Counted from the stretch's first letter, positions 25,455 through 34,318 are shown. The stretch: DNA of 64,000 bases from Roseobacter cerasinus (GCF_009811755.1 NZ_BLIV01000001.1:248001-312000); one strand, 5' to 3'. Numbers and translations: made by a program. The notes: generated from the letters alone by a model not told the origin.

Positions 25455-26095
25455 GCGAGGCCGCGGAACGCAAGATGCAGTTCCTCTACGCGCTGCGCTC
25501 CAAAGGCGTCACTGACAGGCGCGTGCTGACAGCGATGGAGGCGATTGACCGCGGCCCCTTCGTGCGTGGCATTTTCTCGGCTCGCGCCTATGAAGACATG
25601 CCCCTGCCCATCGCCTGCGGCCAGACCATCAGCCAGCCCTCTGTGGTGGGGCTGATGACCCAGGCCCTTCATGTGAGCCCGCGCGACAAGGTACTGGAGG
25701 TGGGCACAGGTTCCGGCTACCAGGCGGCGATCCTCAGCAAGCTCGCGCGCCGCGTCTACACCATCGACCGGCACAGCCGTCTCGTGCGCGAGGCGCGCGA
25801 GCTTTTCGATACGCTTGACCTGACCAATATCACCGCGATCACCGGTGATGGCAGCTTTGGCCTGCCCGACCAGGCGCCCTTTGACCGCATCATCGTGACC
25901 GCCGCCGCCGAGGACCCGCCCGGCACGCTGATGGAGCAACTCAAGGTCGGCGGCGTCATGGTTGTGCCTGTGGGCCAGTCCGACGCGGTGCAACACCTGA
26001 TCGTTGCCCGCAAGCGCGAGGACGGCGTCGATTACGAAGAATTGCGACAGGTCCGTTTCGTTCCCCTGCTCGAAGGCTTGGGAAAGGACGGTTAA
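25451..26095 (+). CDS. pcm: Protein-L-isoaspartate O-methyltransferase
   Basis: 214 residues. The SAM-binding motif is [19 protein letters not shown], and [17 protein letters not shown] and [20 protein letters not shown] are diagnostic of PIMT. It starts repair of age-damaged aspartyl residues by methylating L-isoaspartate. The start overlaps surE by four bases, indicating coupling. Confidence 0.96.
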   Translation: MSEAAERKMQFLYALRSKGVTDRRVLTAMEAIDRGPFVRGIFSARAYEDMPLPIACGQTISQPSVVGLMTQALHVSPRDKVLEVGTGSGYQAAILSKLARRVYTIDRHSRLVREARELFDTLDLTNITAITGDGSFGLPDQAPFDRIIVTAAAEDPPGTLMEQLKVGGVMVVPVGQSDAVQHLIVARKREDGVDYEELRQVRFVPLLEGLGKDG

Positions 26096-26106
26096 CCTGC
26101 TATAGT
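26078..26106 (+). promoter_or_regulatory. Candidate sigma-70 promoter of the nlpD-like gene
   Basis: TTGGGA (26078-26083), a 17-bp spacer and TATAGT (26101-26106) lie about 50 bases before the nlpD ATG, just at the end of pcm. Matches are 4/6 and 5/6 with ideal spacing. Confidence 0.5.
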
Positions 26107-26158
26107 CCGGCCCAAAGCGCCGGATCAACCGGTGTATTGAGCGATTGAGGACAAGCAG

Positions 26159-27337
26159 ATGAGCCCGATGATTTCGCGCAGCCGTGCGCGTCTCCTATTG
26201 ATGACCGCAACCTCCCTGACGGTCCTTGCCGCCTGTTCGGACCCGCTGGATTTCGACCTGCGCAATGGTCTTGGGTCATTTGGTGGCGCAGGTGCAGAGA
26301 CAGGCGCCGCCCCGGCCGAGCGCCCACAACCGGATGCCCGTGGCGTGATCTCCTACCCGAACTACCAGGTCGCCGTGGCTGAGCGCGGCGATACAATTGA
26401 GAGTGTGGCAACCCGGCTGGGCGTCAGCGCGCCCGAACTGGCCAGCTTCAACGGCATTGAAGCCGACGTGCCCCTGCGCCAGGGCGAAGTGATCGCGCTG
26501 CCCCGCCGGTTGTCCGAACCGTCACCTGCCACGGGCGCCCAACCCGGCGCTGTTGATATCAATACGCTGGCCGGAGGCGCCATCGACAGGGCACCGGAGA
26601 GCGAGGGCGTGCGCACAGCCGCCCTGCCCCCCGCCACCCCGGCAGCAGCACCTGCACCGCAAAGCGAGACAGAACCCACGCGCCACAAGGTTGAACGCGG
26701 CGAGACAGCCTACACGATCTCACGGCTCTACAATGTGCCCGTGAAATCGCTGGCGGAATGGAATGGGCTGGGTCCTGATTTCGCGATCCGTGAGGGGCAA
26801 TTCCTGTTGATCCCCGTGGCCAAGCAGGCGCCCCCCACACAAACGGCAGCTGTCACGCGCCCCGGCGCAGGTTCGCCCACGCCAACCCCACCGAGTGCCG
26901 ACGACCCTCTGCCGCAAACTGATCCTGCGCCGACCGTTGAACCCGCCCCTGCGGTGGATGTGGGCCAGCAAACGCAGACGGCGTCTGATGCGCGCATGGT
27001 GTTCCCGGTCAGCGGGTCAATCATCCGCGAATACGCCAAAGGCAAGAACGAGGGCATCAACATCAAGGCGGATGCCGGTGCGCCGGTCAAGGCCGCTGAT
27101 GCGGGCACGGTGGCGGCGATCACCAAGAGTGCGGATGGTGTCCCGATTATCGTGATCCGGCATGACCCCGAGATTCTGACCGTCTATGCCAATGTCACCG
27201 ATGTGTCGGTCGAGAAAGGCACTAAAGTCACGCGTGGGCAGCCGATTGCCAAACTGCGCAGCGGTAATGACGCCTACGTGCATTTCGAAGTGCGCAATGG
27301 CTTCGACAGCGTCGACCCGATGCCCTACCTGCAATAG
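26159..27337 (+). CDS. nlpD: NlpD-like LysM/LytM-domain lipoprotein, degenerate LytM active site
   Basis: 392 residues with a lipoprotein signal (LTVLAACSD). Two LysM domains (about 60-110, VAERGDTIESVATRLGVSAP, and about 180-225, KVERGETAYTISRLYNVPVK) are separated by Pro/Ala-rich linkers. A C-terminal M23/LytM domain (about 280-392) follows. In active LytM enzymes the first zinc His and Asp lie in HxGxD; here the site reads NEGINIKA and only VHFEVR keeps an H. It is therefore expected to be non-catalytic, like EnvC/NlpD, which activate amidases. GAGGA lies before the ATG. Confidence 0.9.
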   Translation: MSPMISRSRARLLLMTATSLTVLAACSDPLDFDLRNGLGSFGGAGAETGAAPAERPQPDARGVISYPNYQVAVAERGDTIESVATRLGVSAPELASFNGIEADVPLRQGEVIALPRRLSEPSPATGAQPGAVDINTLAGGAIDRAPESEGVRTAALPPATPAAAPAPQSETEPTRHKVERGETAYTISRLYNVPVKSLAEWNGLGPDFAIREGQFLLIPVAKQAPPTQTAAVTRPGAGSPTPTPPSADDPLPQTDPAPTVEPAPAVDVGQQTQTASDARMVFPVSGSIIREYAKGKNEGINIKADAGAPVKAADAGTVAAITKSADGVPIIVIRHDPEILTVYANVTDVSVEKGTKVTRGQPIAKLRSGNDAYVHFEVRNGFDSVDPMPYLQ

Positions 27338-27338
27338 G

Positions 27339-28184
27339 TCAAGCGCCCAACGCAACGCCCTTTCGGCCTGCCAGATCATTGAAGTACTGCCAGGCCACGC
27401 GACCCGACCGGGAGCCGCGTGTGGCCTGCCATTCAATGGCTTCGGCCCTCAGGTCATCGTCGGCAATCTCAACCCCGTAGGCATCGCAATAGCCCCGGAT
27501 CATCGCCAGATATTGGTCCTGATCGCAGGGGTGGAAGCCCAACCACAGCCCGAAGCGGTCCGAGAGCGAGACCTTCTCTTCCACCGCTTCTGACGGGTTG
27601 ATGGCACTGCCGCGTTCGTTCTCGATCATGTCGCGCGGCATCAGGTGCCGCCGGTTCGACGTCGCATACAACACCACATTCTCCGGACGCCCTTCGATAC
27701 CGCCATCCAGCACCGCCTTGAGGCTCTTGTAATGCGCGTCATCGTGGCCAAAGCTGAGATCATCGCAGAACAGGATAAAGCGATACGGCGCACCCCGGAG
27801 CAGGTTCAGCAGGCGCCCAACAGACGGCAGGTCCTCCCGCTGCAGCTCCACGATGCGCAAACCTTCATGTTTTGAATGAACTTCACCATGTATTGCCTTT
27901 ATAAGGCTTGACTTTCCCATGCCCCGCGCGCCCCAGAGTAGTGCATTATTCGCAGATAATCCACGCGCAAACTGCTCGGTATTGGCCAGCAGCGTATCGC
28001 GGGCGCGTTCTACCCCAACCAGCAGCGCCAGATCGACCCGCGCCACCTGCGGCACGGGTTCCAGCCGGTCCGGCTCCACATGCCACACAAAGGCCGGTGC
28101 GCCCGAGAAATCGGGCGCCTCCAGCGGTGCCGGGGCCATCCGCTCCAGCGCCGCCGCGATGCGGTCCATCGGGTCATCAATCAC
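27339..28184 (-). CDS. AAA+ ATP-binding protein, DUF815 family
   Basis: 281 residues. Walker A is in LLWGARGMGKSSLIKA (about 80-95), Walker B is ILFCDDLSF and the sensor region is VVLYATSNRRHLMPRD. These match the DUF815 family of predicted AAA+ ATPases; the client process is unknown. It starts with GTG overlapping the tatC stop by 4 bases, so it is translationally coupled to tatABC in this organism. It converges with nlpD, with only one base between the stops. Confidence 0.87.
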   Translation of the reverse strand: MIDDPMDRIAAALERMAPAPLEAPDFSGAPAFVWHVEPDRLEPVPQVARVDLALLVGVERARDTLLANTEQFARGLSANNALLWGARGMGKSSLIKAIHGEVHSKHEGLRIVELQREDLPSVGRLLNLLRGAPYRFILFCDDLSFGHDDAHYKSLKAVLDGGIEGRPENVVLYATSNRRHLMPRDMIENERGSAINPSEAVEEKVSLSDRFGLWLGFHPCDQDQYLAMIRGYCDAYGVEIADDDLRAEAIEWQATRGSRSGRVAWQYFNDLAGRKGVALGA

Positions 28185-29092
28185 TTCAGATCATCCTCGG
28201 CGAGGTCATCGGCCTCTTCGTCATCCTCGAACCACGCACCTTCCGCCCGCAGTTTGGCCTCGCGCGTCTTCTCCACCCGTTTCACCAGGAAGATCGACAC
28301 CTCATAGAGCCCGTAGACCACGGTGAAGAGAATGCCTTGAGTGATCACATCGGGAGGCGTGACAAGGGCCGCCAGCACCAGGATGGCCACCACCGCATAT
28401 TTGCGGACATTCCCGAGCCCTTCCGCGCTGACCAGCCCGGCCTTACCCATCAACGTCAGCAGCACCGGCAGTTGAAAACACAAGCCAAAGGCCATGATGA
28501 ACTTCAAGGTGATATCGAGCGATTCGTTCACCTTGCCGAAGAATGTGATGCGGATGCCCTCGTCCACGGCACCTGCAACAACCGGCACGTCACCCGCGTT
28601 CGTAAAGGAACTCATCAGGTCCGCAATCACCGACGGCACATCAGCAAAGCCCAGGAAAAACGCCATCGCCAGAGGTGTGACAACAAAATGCGCAAAGGAC
28701 GCGCCCAGCAGGAACATCACCGGCGAGGCAATCAGGAATGGCAAAAACGCATTCTTTTCCGTCTTGTAGAGGCCCGGCGCCACAAACCGCCACAGCTGCA
28801 CGCCGATTACCGGAAAGGCCAGAGCGAACCCAAAGACCATGGAGATGCGAAAGAGCGTGAACAGGTATTCCTGCGGCGAGGTGTATTGCATCGTGGGCGA
28901 CGGGTCGCCCAGCTCGCGCAGGGTCTCTTCAATGGGGCCCAGCAGAAATTGCAGGATCGGCTCCGCCACGGTGAAGGCCAGTACGATGCCCACGATAAAG
29001 GCGATGACCGAGCGGATCAGCCGCGTGCGCAGCTCCGCCAGATGCTCGATCAGCGGGGCGGCGCTGTCATCGATGTCGTCGGATGAACTCAT
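28181..29092 (-). CDS. tatC: Twin-arginine translocase subunit TatC
   Basis: 303 residues with six transmembrane segments and [19 protein letters not shown] (N-terminal signal-recognition region). PRFVxPGLYxxE is visible as [18 protein letters not shown] and [19 protein letters not shown] also fits. TatC is the receptor of the Tat export pathway in the inner membrane. An acidic C-terminal tail ([14 protein letters not shown]) is longer than in E. coli. It overlaps tatB by four bases upstream. Confidence 0.97.
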   Translation of the reverse strand: MSSSDDIDDSAAPLIEHLAELRTRLIRSVIAFIVGIVLAFTVAEPILQFLLGPIEETLRELGDPSPTMQYTSPQEYLFTLFRISMVFGFALAFPVIGVQLWRFVAPGLYKTEKNAFLPFLIASPVMFLLGASFAHFVVTPLAMAFFLGFADVPSVIADLMSSFTNAGDVPVVAGAVDEGIRITFFGKVNESLDITLKFIMAFGLCFQLPVLLTLMGKAGLVSAEGLGNVRKYAVVAILVLAALVTPPDVITQGILFTVVYGLYEVSIFLVKRVEKTREAKLRAEGAWFEDDEEADDLAEDDLK

Positions 29093-29541
29093 GTGTCACT
29101 CGTCTTGGTCGGCTCAGCATCGCGCGCGGCTTCCAGCTTCTCAGCGGCAGCCTGCGCCTCCTGCGCCTCTTTCATCTTGCGGTCCACCGCAGCCCGTGCC
29201 GTGGCCGCCTGGATCTTCTTGGCATTCTCAGCCCGTTCCGCCGCAAGCTTGCCGGTCTCGCTGTCCGGATCGAACTTGCCGAGGTCAGAGGCCGCGCTTT
29301 TCACCCCGTCCATGGCCGAGTTGATCGGATTGGTCGCCGCCTTCAGGCCCTTGGCCACATCGCGCACACCACTCTCGTCCGCCGCGTCATTCATCGCCCG
29401 GCTGAACTCTCGCGCCATGCCCTTGGCCTTGCCCACGAACTGCCCCACCTTGCGGAAAAGCACCGGCAGGTCCTTTGGGCCCACAACAATCAGCGCGACG
29501 ATGCCGATGACGAGCATCTCCGTCCAGCCAAGATCAAACAT
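29089..29541 (-). CDS. tatB: Twin-arginine translocase subunit TatB
   Basis: 150 residues. The single N-terminal helix [20 protein letters not shown] is followed by [17 protein letters not shown], an amphipathic helix and a charged, Ala/Lys/Glu-rich coiled tail. The Glu in the helix (TEMLVIG) marks TatB rather than TatA. It partners with TatC in the substrate receptor complex. Three bases separate it from tatA. Confidence 0.95.
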   Translation of the reverse strand: MFDLGWTEMLVIGIVALIVVGPKDLPVLFRKVGQFVGKAKGMAREFSRAMNDAADESGVRDVAKGLKAATNPINSAMDGVKSAASDLGKFDPDSETGKLAAERAENAKKIQAATARAAVDRKMKEAQEAQAAAEKLEAARDAEPTKTSDT

Positions 29542-29544
29542 GGA

Positions 29545-29754
29545 TCAGACCTTGTCTTTTTCCGTCTCGGGCGTGACGTCCTTGGCCTCTTCAGCCTTGG
29601 CAATTTCATCTTGGCCTTCGTTGATGCCCTTCTTGAACGAAGTGATGCCCTTGCCCACTTCGCCCATCAGGCTGGAGATTTTCCCGCGCCCAAAGAGCAC
29701 AAGCACCACAACCGCGATCAGCAAAAGGCCAGGCAGGCCGATATTGTTCAACAT
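29545..29754 (-). CDS. tatA: Twin-arginine translocase subunit TatA
   Basis: 69 residues starting [20 protein letters not shown] and [17 protein letters not shown], the single helix plus FGxxKIxxL hinge of TatA. It forms the protein-conducting assembly of the Tat pathway. The ATG at 29754 was chosen for this N-terminus; the longer reading to 29829 has no family support. It is the first gene of tatABC. Confidence 0.96.
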   Translation of the reverse strand: MLNNIGLPGLLLIAVVVLVLFGRGKISSLMGEVGKGITSFKKGINEGQDEIAKAEEAKDVTPETEKDKV

Positions 29755-29824
29755 AATGTCTCTCCCATAAGGTCGCGCCCCGCGTTCGCCGGGCTTGTCT
29801 TCCACAGGAATACGCAGCGCGCGC

Positions 29825-29851
29825 ATCATACAGAAGTCAGAAACCGGTCAA
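29825..29851 (-). promoter_or_regulatory. Candidate promoter of tatABC
   Basis: Minus-strand TTGACC (29851-29846), then 15 bp and TATGAT (29830-29825), about 70 bases before tatA. Hexamers match 5/6 each, but the spacer is short. Confidence 0.4.
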
Positions 29852-29901
29852 GGTTCGGTGAATCTGGACTGGCTGCACGAAAAATGAAGCCTCGCAAAAC
29901 T

Positions 29902-29925
29902 CAACTGACAGGTTTATGTCAGTTG
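29902..29925. promoter_or_regulatory. Palindromic operator candidate upstream of the WYL-regulator operon
   Basis: CAACTGACA-N6-TGTCAGTTG is a perfect 9-bp inverted repeat, and a third half-site TGTCAGT occurs at 29945-29951 just before the gene at 29974. Its position suggests autoregulation by the adjacent HTH/WYL protein. Confidence 0.6.
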
Positions 29926-29973
29926 TAAGGCGCTAGACGGGGCGTGTCAGTAACACCAATGAAGGACAGACAT

Positions 29974-30303
29974 ATGACCACGCCCACCGTCGCAGAAATC
30001 GTGACCTTCCGCCTGAAAGAGGGCAGCGACCCGCAGGCCTTTGCCAAAGCAGCCGAAGGGATGACACCCTTCCTGCGTAGCACCGGCGCCATGATCTCCC
30101 GCACGCTTTCCGCCGATGACGACGGCCTCTGGACCGAATTCATCACCTGGACCTCCATGGAAGACGCGCTGGCCGCAGCCAAAGCGATGTTTGCGCGCCC
30201 CGAGGCCGGTCCGGTCATGGAGATGATTGATCAAAGTGATCTCTCCCTGCGCCACGCAAAGATATCGCTCTACCTGCCGCCGGAGGATCATGCGCCGCAC
30301 TGA
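29974..30303 (+). CDS. Small ABM-like (dimeric alpha/beta barrel) protein
   Basis: 109 residues. AEIVTFRLKEGSDPQAFAKA, SADDDGLWTEFITWTSMEDA and EMIDQSDLSLRH suggest the ferredoxin-like dimeric barrel of antibiotic-biosynthesis-monooxygenase-type proteins. No catalytic residues can be named. AAGGA precedes ATG 29974; an in-frame GTG at 29944 is possible. It overlaps the following regulator gene by 14 bases, so regulator and product are made together and are probably functionally linked. Confidence 0.7.
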   Translation: MTTPTVAEIVTFRLKEGSDPQAFAKAAEGMTPFLRSTGAMISRTLSADDDGLWTEFITWTSMEDALAAAKAMFARPEAGPVMEMIDQSDLSLRHAKISLYLPPEDHAPH

Positions 30304-30955
30304 TCGCCTCTTCGATATCATCCAGATCCTGCGCGACGGTAAGCTGCACCGCGCGCAGGACATCGCCGCGCAACTGGAGGTTTCCACCCGCACGATCTAT
30401 CGCGATATGGATACGTTGGTGGCCTCGGGCGTGCCGGTGCAGGGCGAACGCGGTGTCGGCTATATGATCACCGAGGCGATCAGCCTGCCGCCTCTGAACC
30501 TCACCGTGGCCGAGCTGGAAGCGCTAAACCTCGGCATGGCCATCGTGGCCGAAGCCGCCGACCCCGACCTCAAAGCCGCCGCCCTCAGCCTCGCCGACAA
30601 GGTCGATGCGGTGTTGCCCACGCAAACCATCGCAGACGCCGACCAATGGAAGTTCGCGGTCTACCCCTTTGCCGATGCAGCACGCGGTTTTACGCATATG
30701 CCGACCATACGCGCAGCGATCCGTGCCAAGCAGAAGCTGCGGCTCGTCTACACGTCGAAGGACGCCCGCGTGACCACCCGCACAATCCGCCCTTTGCATA
30801 TGGAATACTGGGGCCGCGTCTGGACGCTGACCGCCTGGTGCGAACTGCGCGATGCCTTCCGCGTGTTCCGGGTCGATCTGATCCAGACCGCAGAGGCCCT
30901 GCCCGAGCTCTTTGTGGATGAGCCGGGCAAGACAATAGCTGACTACACCCCATAG
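30290..30955 (+). CDS. HTH-WYL transcriptional regulator (YafY type)
   Basis: 221 residues. The N-terminal HTH_11 domain (about 1-60) has KLHRAQDIAAQLEVSTRTIY and RDMDTLVASG. A WYL-type ligand domain (about 130-210) has RLVYTSKD and WTLTAWCELRDAFRVFRVDL. The family senses small ligands or nucleic acids and often controls a neighbouring gene. GGAGG lies just before ATG 30290. The perfect palindrome at 29902-29925 is its likely operator. Confidence 0.88.
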   Translation: MRRTDRLFDIIQILRDGKLHRAQDIAAQLEVSTRTIYRDMDTLVASGVPVQGERGVGYMITEAISLPPLNLTVAELEALNLGMAIVAEAADPDLKAAALSLADKVDAVLPTQTIADADQWKFAVYPFADAARGFTHMPTIRAAIRAKQKLRLVYTSKDARVTTRTIRPLHMEYWGRVWTLTAWCELRDAFRVFRVDLIQTAEALPELFVDEPGKTIADYTP

Positions 30956-30977
30956 CGTAGAGGGTGGTTTGCGACGC

Positions 30978-31208
30978 TTAGCAGCCTGCCGCAGTGTTGC
31001 CTGCGAGGCCGCCTGCAACGGCACCACCGGCGGTCAGGATATCTCTGCCAGAGCCACCGCCAAGTTGGTTGCCCACAGCAGCACCCGCGAGGGCGCCGGC
31101 CACACCGGCACCGGCACAGCCGACCTGGCGCTGTTGCTGAGGTGTGGTTGCGCAGGCCTGAAGCAGGACTGTCAGCCCGAGAACGATTGCGATACCGAAT
31201 TTACTCAT
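30978..31208 (-). CDS. Small glycine-zipper lipoprotein
   Basis: 76 residues starting MSKFGIAIVLGLTVLLQACA, a lipoprotein signal with lipobox LQAC. The mature part is Gly/Ala-rich, with a repeated GxxxG pattern (VAGALAGAAVGNQLGGGSGR and GGAVAGGLAG) typical of glycine-zipper outer-membrane proteins. A preceding TCCTTTTTTT region (plus strand) gives an AAGGA ribosome-binding site. Such proteins affect envelope integrity; the specific role is unknown. Confidence 0.8.
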   Translation of the reverse strand: MSKFGIAIVLGLTVLLQACATTPQQQRQVGCAGAGVAGALAGAAVGNQLGGGSGRDILTAGGAVAGGLAGNTAAGC

Positions 31209-31240
31209 TGTAGTTGTCCTTTTTTTGATAGGGCCAATAC

Positions 31241-31282
31241 GGAACCTCTCCGACCCTCAAAAGGCTAACGCCCGAAGGTTCC
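31241..31282. repeat. Inverted repeat in the 5' region of the glycine-zipper gene
   Basis: GGAACCT (31241-31247) pairs with AGGTTCC (31276-31282), with inner sequence that is partly self-complementary. It lies 33 bases before the start codon. It could be a 5'-UTR structure or protein-binding site. Confidence 0.4.
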
Positions 31283-31323
31283 ATTTATTTCCACGGCACC
31301 TGATAAAAAATTGGTGAAGCGCC

Positions 31324-31683
31324 TCAGGATTTGAGACGCCAGCCGGTTTGCGGCGGCAGGAAGGCCTCTACGCTGGCCTGCGCGATCACAATGGGATCAT
31401 CGGTATCGGTGCCCACATTCAACCCACCTTTGACCACGCGGACCACTGCGCGTCCGCGCGGCAGCGTCGCGGCCAAGGCGTCTAGGTCCACCGCATCGGG
31501 CTCCTGAACCCCGACTGTCACCTGCACGCGCATGGCATCATGGCTCAGGCCCACTGCGCCGAAGATGGGCAGCGAAGAATGGCGAAACGCGTCTTCAATC
31601 GCACGTTTGGCGGCTTTGGTGTAATCCTGGCCGTGCAGATCGTTGCCCATGCCCATCTCAATGATCAACCGCTGTTCAGCCAT
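31324..31683 (-). CDS. Lin0512 family protein, paralogue 2
   Basis: 119 residues starting MAEQRLIIEMGMGNDLHGQD. YTKAAKRAIEDAFRHSSLP, VQVTVGVQEPDAVD and ARVVRVVKGGLNVG-like segments match its neighbour at 31676. The family is small and cytoplasmic and has no known activity. The ATG at 31683 overlaps the upstream paralogue by 8 bases, indicating coupling. Confidence 0.8.
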   Translation of the reverse strand: MAEQRLIIEMGMGNDLHGQDYTKAAKRAIEDAFRHSSLPIFGAVGLSHDAMRVQVTVGVQEPDAVDLDALAATLPRGRAVVRVVKGGLNVGTDTDDPIVIAQASVEAFLPPQTGWRLKS

Positions 31684-32026
31684 CTGCCCGCTCCATGTCA
31701 AATCCCACGGTCAGTGCTACATTGGCCATGATCGTCGGGTTGCCCTCCCCCTCGGGCCGCGCAATGTCGAGCCCGCCATGATGCACCGTGACCGTCGCCG
31801 CGCCATAGGGAAAAACCTTGAGCACCTCCTCCACATCCACCTGGTCGGGTTGCTGCACGCCGATGTCCACGCGGATCTGCATGTCGGTCTTCTCAAACCC
31901 AAAGAGCTCCGCCAGATTGATCGAATTGTGCCACAGCGCATCCTTCACGCCCCGCACGGCGGCTTGCGTATAGTCGCCCCGCCGCAGGGATGTGCCCATC
32001 CCGAATTCCACCAGCAATCGCGTCAT
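31676..32026 (-). CDS. Lin0512 family protein, paralogue 1
   Basis: 116 residues starting MTRLLVEFGMGTSLRRGDYT. It shows the same order of motifs as the downstream protein: QAAVRGVKDALWHNS, QIRVDIGVQQPDQVDVEEVL and VTVHHGGLDIARPEGEGNPT. ATG 32026 follows GGAGGGG; the adjacent GTG at 32029 is an alternative. It starts 19 bases after the ABC ATPase stop. The tandem arrangement suggests a heteromeric pair. Confidence 0.8.
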   Translation of the reverse strand: MTRLLVEFGMGTSLRRGDYTQAAVRGVKDALWHNSINLAELFGFEKTDMQIRVDIGVQQPDQVDVEEVLKVFPYGAATVTVHHGGLDIARPEGEGNPTIMANVALTVGFDMERADG

Positions 32027-32045
32027 CACAACCCCTCCTGAAGCG

Positions 32046-33122
32046 TCAAAAGATAAAGCATTTGTCCCGCCGGATGGTCAGCCACATCACGGTGCCAGGC
32101 TTTGGCAGGAACACATTCGGCACCGTCGCCCGCAGCACCGAGCCGTCATAGTCCATGGCGAATTCCACAAGGCTCTCATTGCCCATGAAGCGCGCCCGCT
32201 GCACCACGCCGCGTGCCGCTGTGCCATCCGTGGCGGTGGGCTTTGGCCCTTGTCCGTTGCGGTCAAAGTCGATGCGCACGTGCTGTGGGCGAAAGACGAT
32301 GTCCACATCCGTGCCATCCGGCACCCCGGGCGCCAGGAACTGGCCAAACGGCGTCTCAGCCAGCGCACCCTGCACCCGCGCCTTGAGCACATTGGTGTCC
32401 GAGAAAAACGCCACAGCCGCGCGATCCACCGGGCGGGTGTAAACGTTATAGGGCGCGCCCTGCTGTACAATCCGCCCGTCGCGCATCAATGCGATCTCGT
32501 CGGCCATGCGCATCGCCTCTTCCGGCTCATGGGTGACCAGCAGCACAGCCGTGTTTTCCTCCTTGAGGATGTTCAGTGTCTCGTCGCGGATACCATCGCG
32601 CAGCCGGTTGTCGAGGCCGGAAAACGGTTCGTCCATCAGCATGATCTTGGGCCGCGGCGCCAGTGCCCGGGCCAGCGCCACCCGCTGCTGCTCTCCCCCC
32701 GAAAGCTGATGCGGAAACCCGTCGATAAAGCGCATCAGATCCACACGCGCCAGCAGCTCTTCCACCCGCGCGCGCTTCTCGGCTTTCGATGCCTTTTTGA
32801 GGCCGAAAGCCACATTATCCGCCACGCTCAGGTGTGGGAAAAGTGCGAAGTCCTGAAACATCAGCCCGATCTCGCGCCGCTCGGGCGGCAGGCGAAACAC
32901 GGTGTCACAGACAAGCTGACCATCCACATAGATCTCGCCGCTGTCCTGCATCTCGACGCCGGCGATCATGCGCAGGGTGGTGGATTTGCCGCAGCCCGAA
33001 GGCCCCAGCAGGCAGGTCACCTGCCCCGGCTGGATCGCAAAGCTGATGTCATCCACCACCGGGCGCCCGTCGAAGGCGCGCCGCAGGTTCCTGATCTCAA
33101 GCCGGGGGGGAGGTGTCGTCAC
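32046..33122 (-). CDS. ABC transporter ATP-binding protein, PotA/FbpC type (orphan)
   Basis: 358 residues from GTG 33122 (GGA seven bases upstream; a TTG at 33134 is an alternative). Walker A LLGPSGCGKSTTL, signature LSGGEQQRVALARAL, Walker B IMLMDEPFSGLD and the switch His in LLVTHEPEEAM are intact. A C-terminal TOBE-like domain (about 260-358) is typical of polyamine/iron/sulfonate importers. No permease or binding-protein gene is adjacent, so the substrate is unknown. The Lin0512 pair follows directly. Confidence 0.88.
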   Translation of the reverse strand: MTTPPPRLEIRNLRRAFDGRPVVDDISFAIQPGQVTCLLGPSGCGKSTTLRMIAGVEMQDSGEIYVDGQLVCDTVFRLPPERREIGLMFQDFALFPHLSVADNVAFGLKKASKAEKRARVEELLARVDLMRFIDGFPHQLSGGEQQRVALARALAPRPKIMLMDEPFSGLDNRLRDGIRDETLNILKEENTAVLLVTHEPEEAMRMADEIALMRDGRIVQQGAPYNVYTRPVDRAAVAFFSDTNVLKARVQGALAETPFGQFLAPGVPDGTDVDIVFRPQHVRIDFDRNGQGPKPTATDGTAARGVVQRARFMGNESLVEFAMDYDGSVLRATVPNVFLPKPGTVMWLTIRRDKCFIF

Positions 33123-33196
33123 GTACCGGTCCAAATCCGATCAAATCCATCGGATAAGGGGCTATCAGCCCTGCCACGCGCCTGCAAGCTCCGCCG

Positions 33197-34315
33197 TCAG
33201 ACCAGCTCGAACCCGGCCTCCGCGCGGTCAACACCGTTGACCTGCACGGTGACGCGATGCGGCCCGGGATAGAGCCGAAACGTCGTCGCGTCGCCTTTCA
33301 GCTTGTGCAGCTTGCGCGCGACGAAAGGCTTCGCCGCGGCGGCTTTGCCCTGCTTAAGTTTGAAGACCTTTTCGCCGGTCTTGCCCTCGGGGCGCGCAAA
33401 GGTGATGCGATAATCGACCAGCACCGGCAGATCGACCACGCTGGACACCGTGCAGGTGAAAGTCAGCGCGTCCCCCATGGCGACCTGAGGCGTCTCGATC
33501 TCAAGATCCACCGTGACCGGCACTCTGGCATCGAATCCCAGAGCGGCCATGGCACCGCTGTGCCCCTGCTTGATCAGCGTGCGCAGCGCATGGCGAGTCA
33601 TCCAGTCGATCTCTTTCGCGACCTGCTTGCCGCCCTTTTGCCAAGTGGCGAGCTGACCCAGCACCAGATCATCGCGGGTTTTCGACAGATCGTTCAGGTG
33701 GTTCGCAACGGAGCGTGTGACATAGCGGGTCGGGTCCCCATGCAGCCGGTCGAGCAGCGGCAGGGTCTGATCTGGCGTCAGCACCACCGCCTTGGCCCAG
33801 GGCAGCTTGGGCCGGGTGCCCTCGCTGACCAGACGCCGCACATGATAGTTGTCATCCTCCGCCCAAACCGCCAGCGCGACCAGCGTTTCCTCCGTCCAGC
33901 GATTGAGAAAGGGGCGGATGTAGAACTCCATGGAAAACCGTTGTGTCGCTTCATAAAGCAGCGCCATGGCGCGCTCCCGATGCTCTTCGAGCCCGTGGCG
34001 CACGGCAAGAATGCCCGGTACCGCGTGGATGAACTGGCCAAAGTCATCGTCGGTCAGCGTCGGGTCCAACCGGGGCGCAAGTGCCGCCTCCAGCTGATCC
34101 GCCATGGTCGGGAAGTCCTTGGCCAGCTGCGCCTCGGCGCAGTCGGCCAGCCACTCCATCCGCGCCATCAACTCCCGTTCGGGAAAGCCTGCGAGCGCCT
34201 CTTCCTCGAAGCGTGCTGCGTCAAAACCGGGCACGCCCGCTGCGAACTCACCGGCCAGTTGGCCAACGGTTGTCGGGTTGAAGAGGTCGTCTTTCAGCGA
34301 ATATCCAGCGGCCAT
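33197..34315 (-). CDS. DNA alkylation repair protein, AlkC/AlkD-type HEAT repeats
   Basis: 372 residues composed of helical HEAT-like repeats (about 1-260). The segments WTEETLVALAVWAEDDNYHV, RRLVSEGTRPKLPWAKAVV and VTRSVANHLNDLSKTRDDL are typical of alkylpurine glycosylases of the AlkC/AlkD superfamily. A beta-rich C-terminal domain (about 265-372), as in AlkC, follows. Known relatives excise 3-methyladenine/3-methylcytosine. It starts 3 bases after the stop of the SDR gene, so the two are one operon. Confidence 0.85.
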   Translation of the reverse strand: MAAGYSLKDDLFNPTTVGQLAGEFAAGVPGFDAARFEEEALAGFPERELMARMEWLADCAEAQLAKDFPTMADQLEAALAPRLDPTLTDDDFGQFIHAVPGILAVRHGLEEHRERAMALLYEATQRFSMEFYIRPFLNRWTEETLVALAVWAEDDNYHVRRLVSEGTRPKLPWAKAVVLTPDQTLPLLDRLHGDPTRYVTRSVANHLNDLSKTRDDLVLGQLATWQKGGKQVAKEIDWMTRHALRTLIKQGHSGAMAALGFDARVPVTVDLEIETPQVAMGDALTFTCTVSSVVDLPVLVDYRITFARPEGKTGEKVFKLKQGKAAAAKPFVARKLHKLKGDATTFRLYPGPHRVTVQVNGVDRAEAGFELV

Positions 34316-34318
34316 GAT

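Noticed and set aside
31276-31290. GGAACC motif as an EcfG (general stress) promoter -35
   Set aside because: No CGTT lies 16-17 bases downstream at the required distance; the GGAAC/CGTT spacing seen is only 7.
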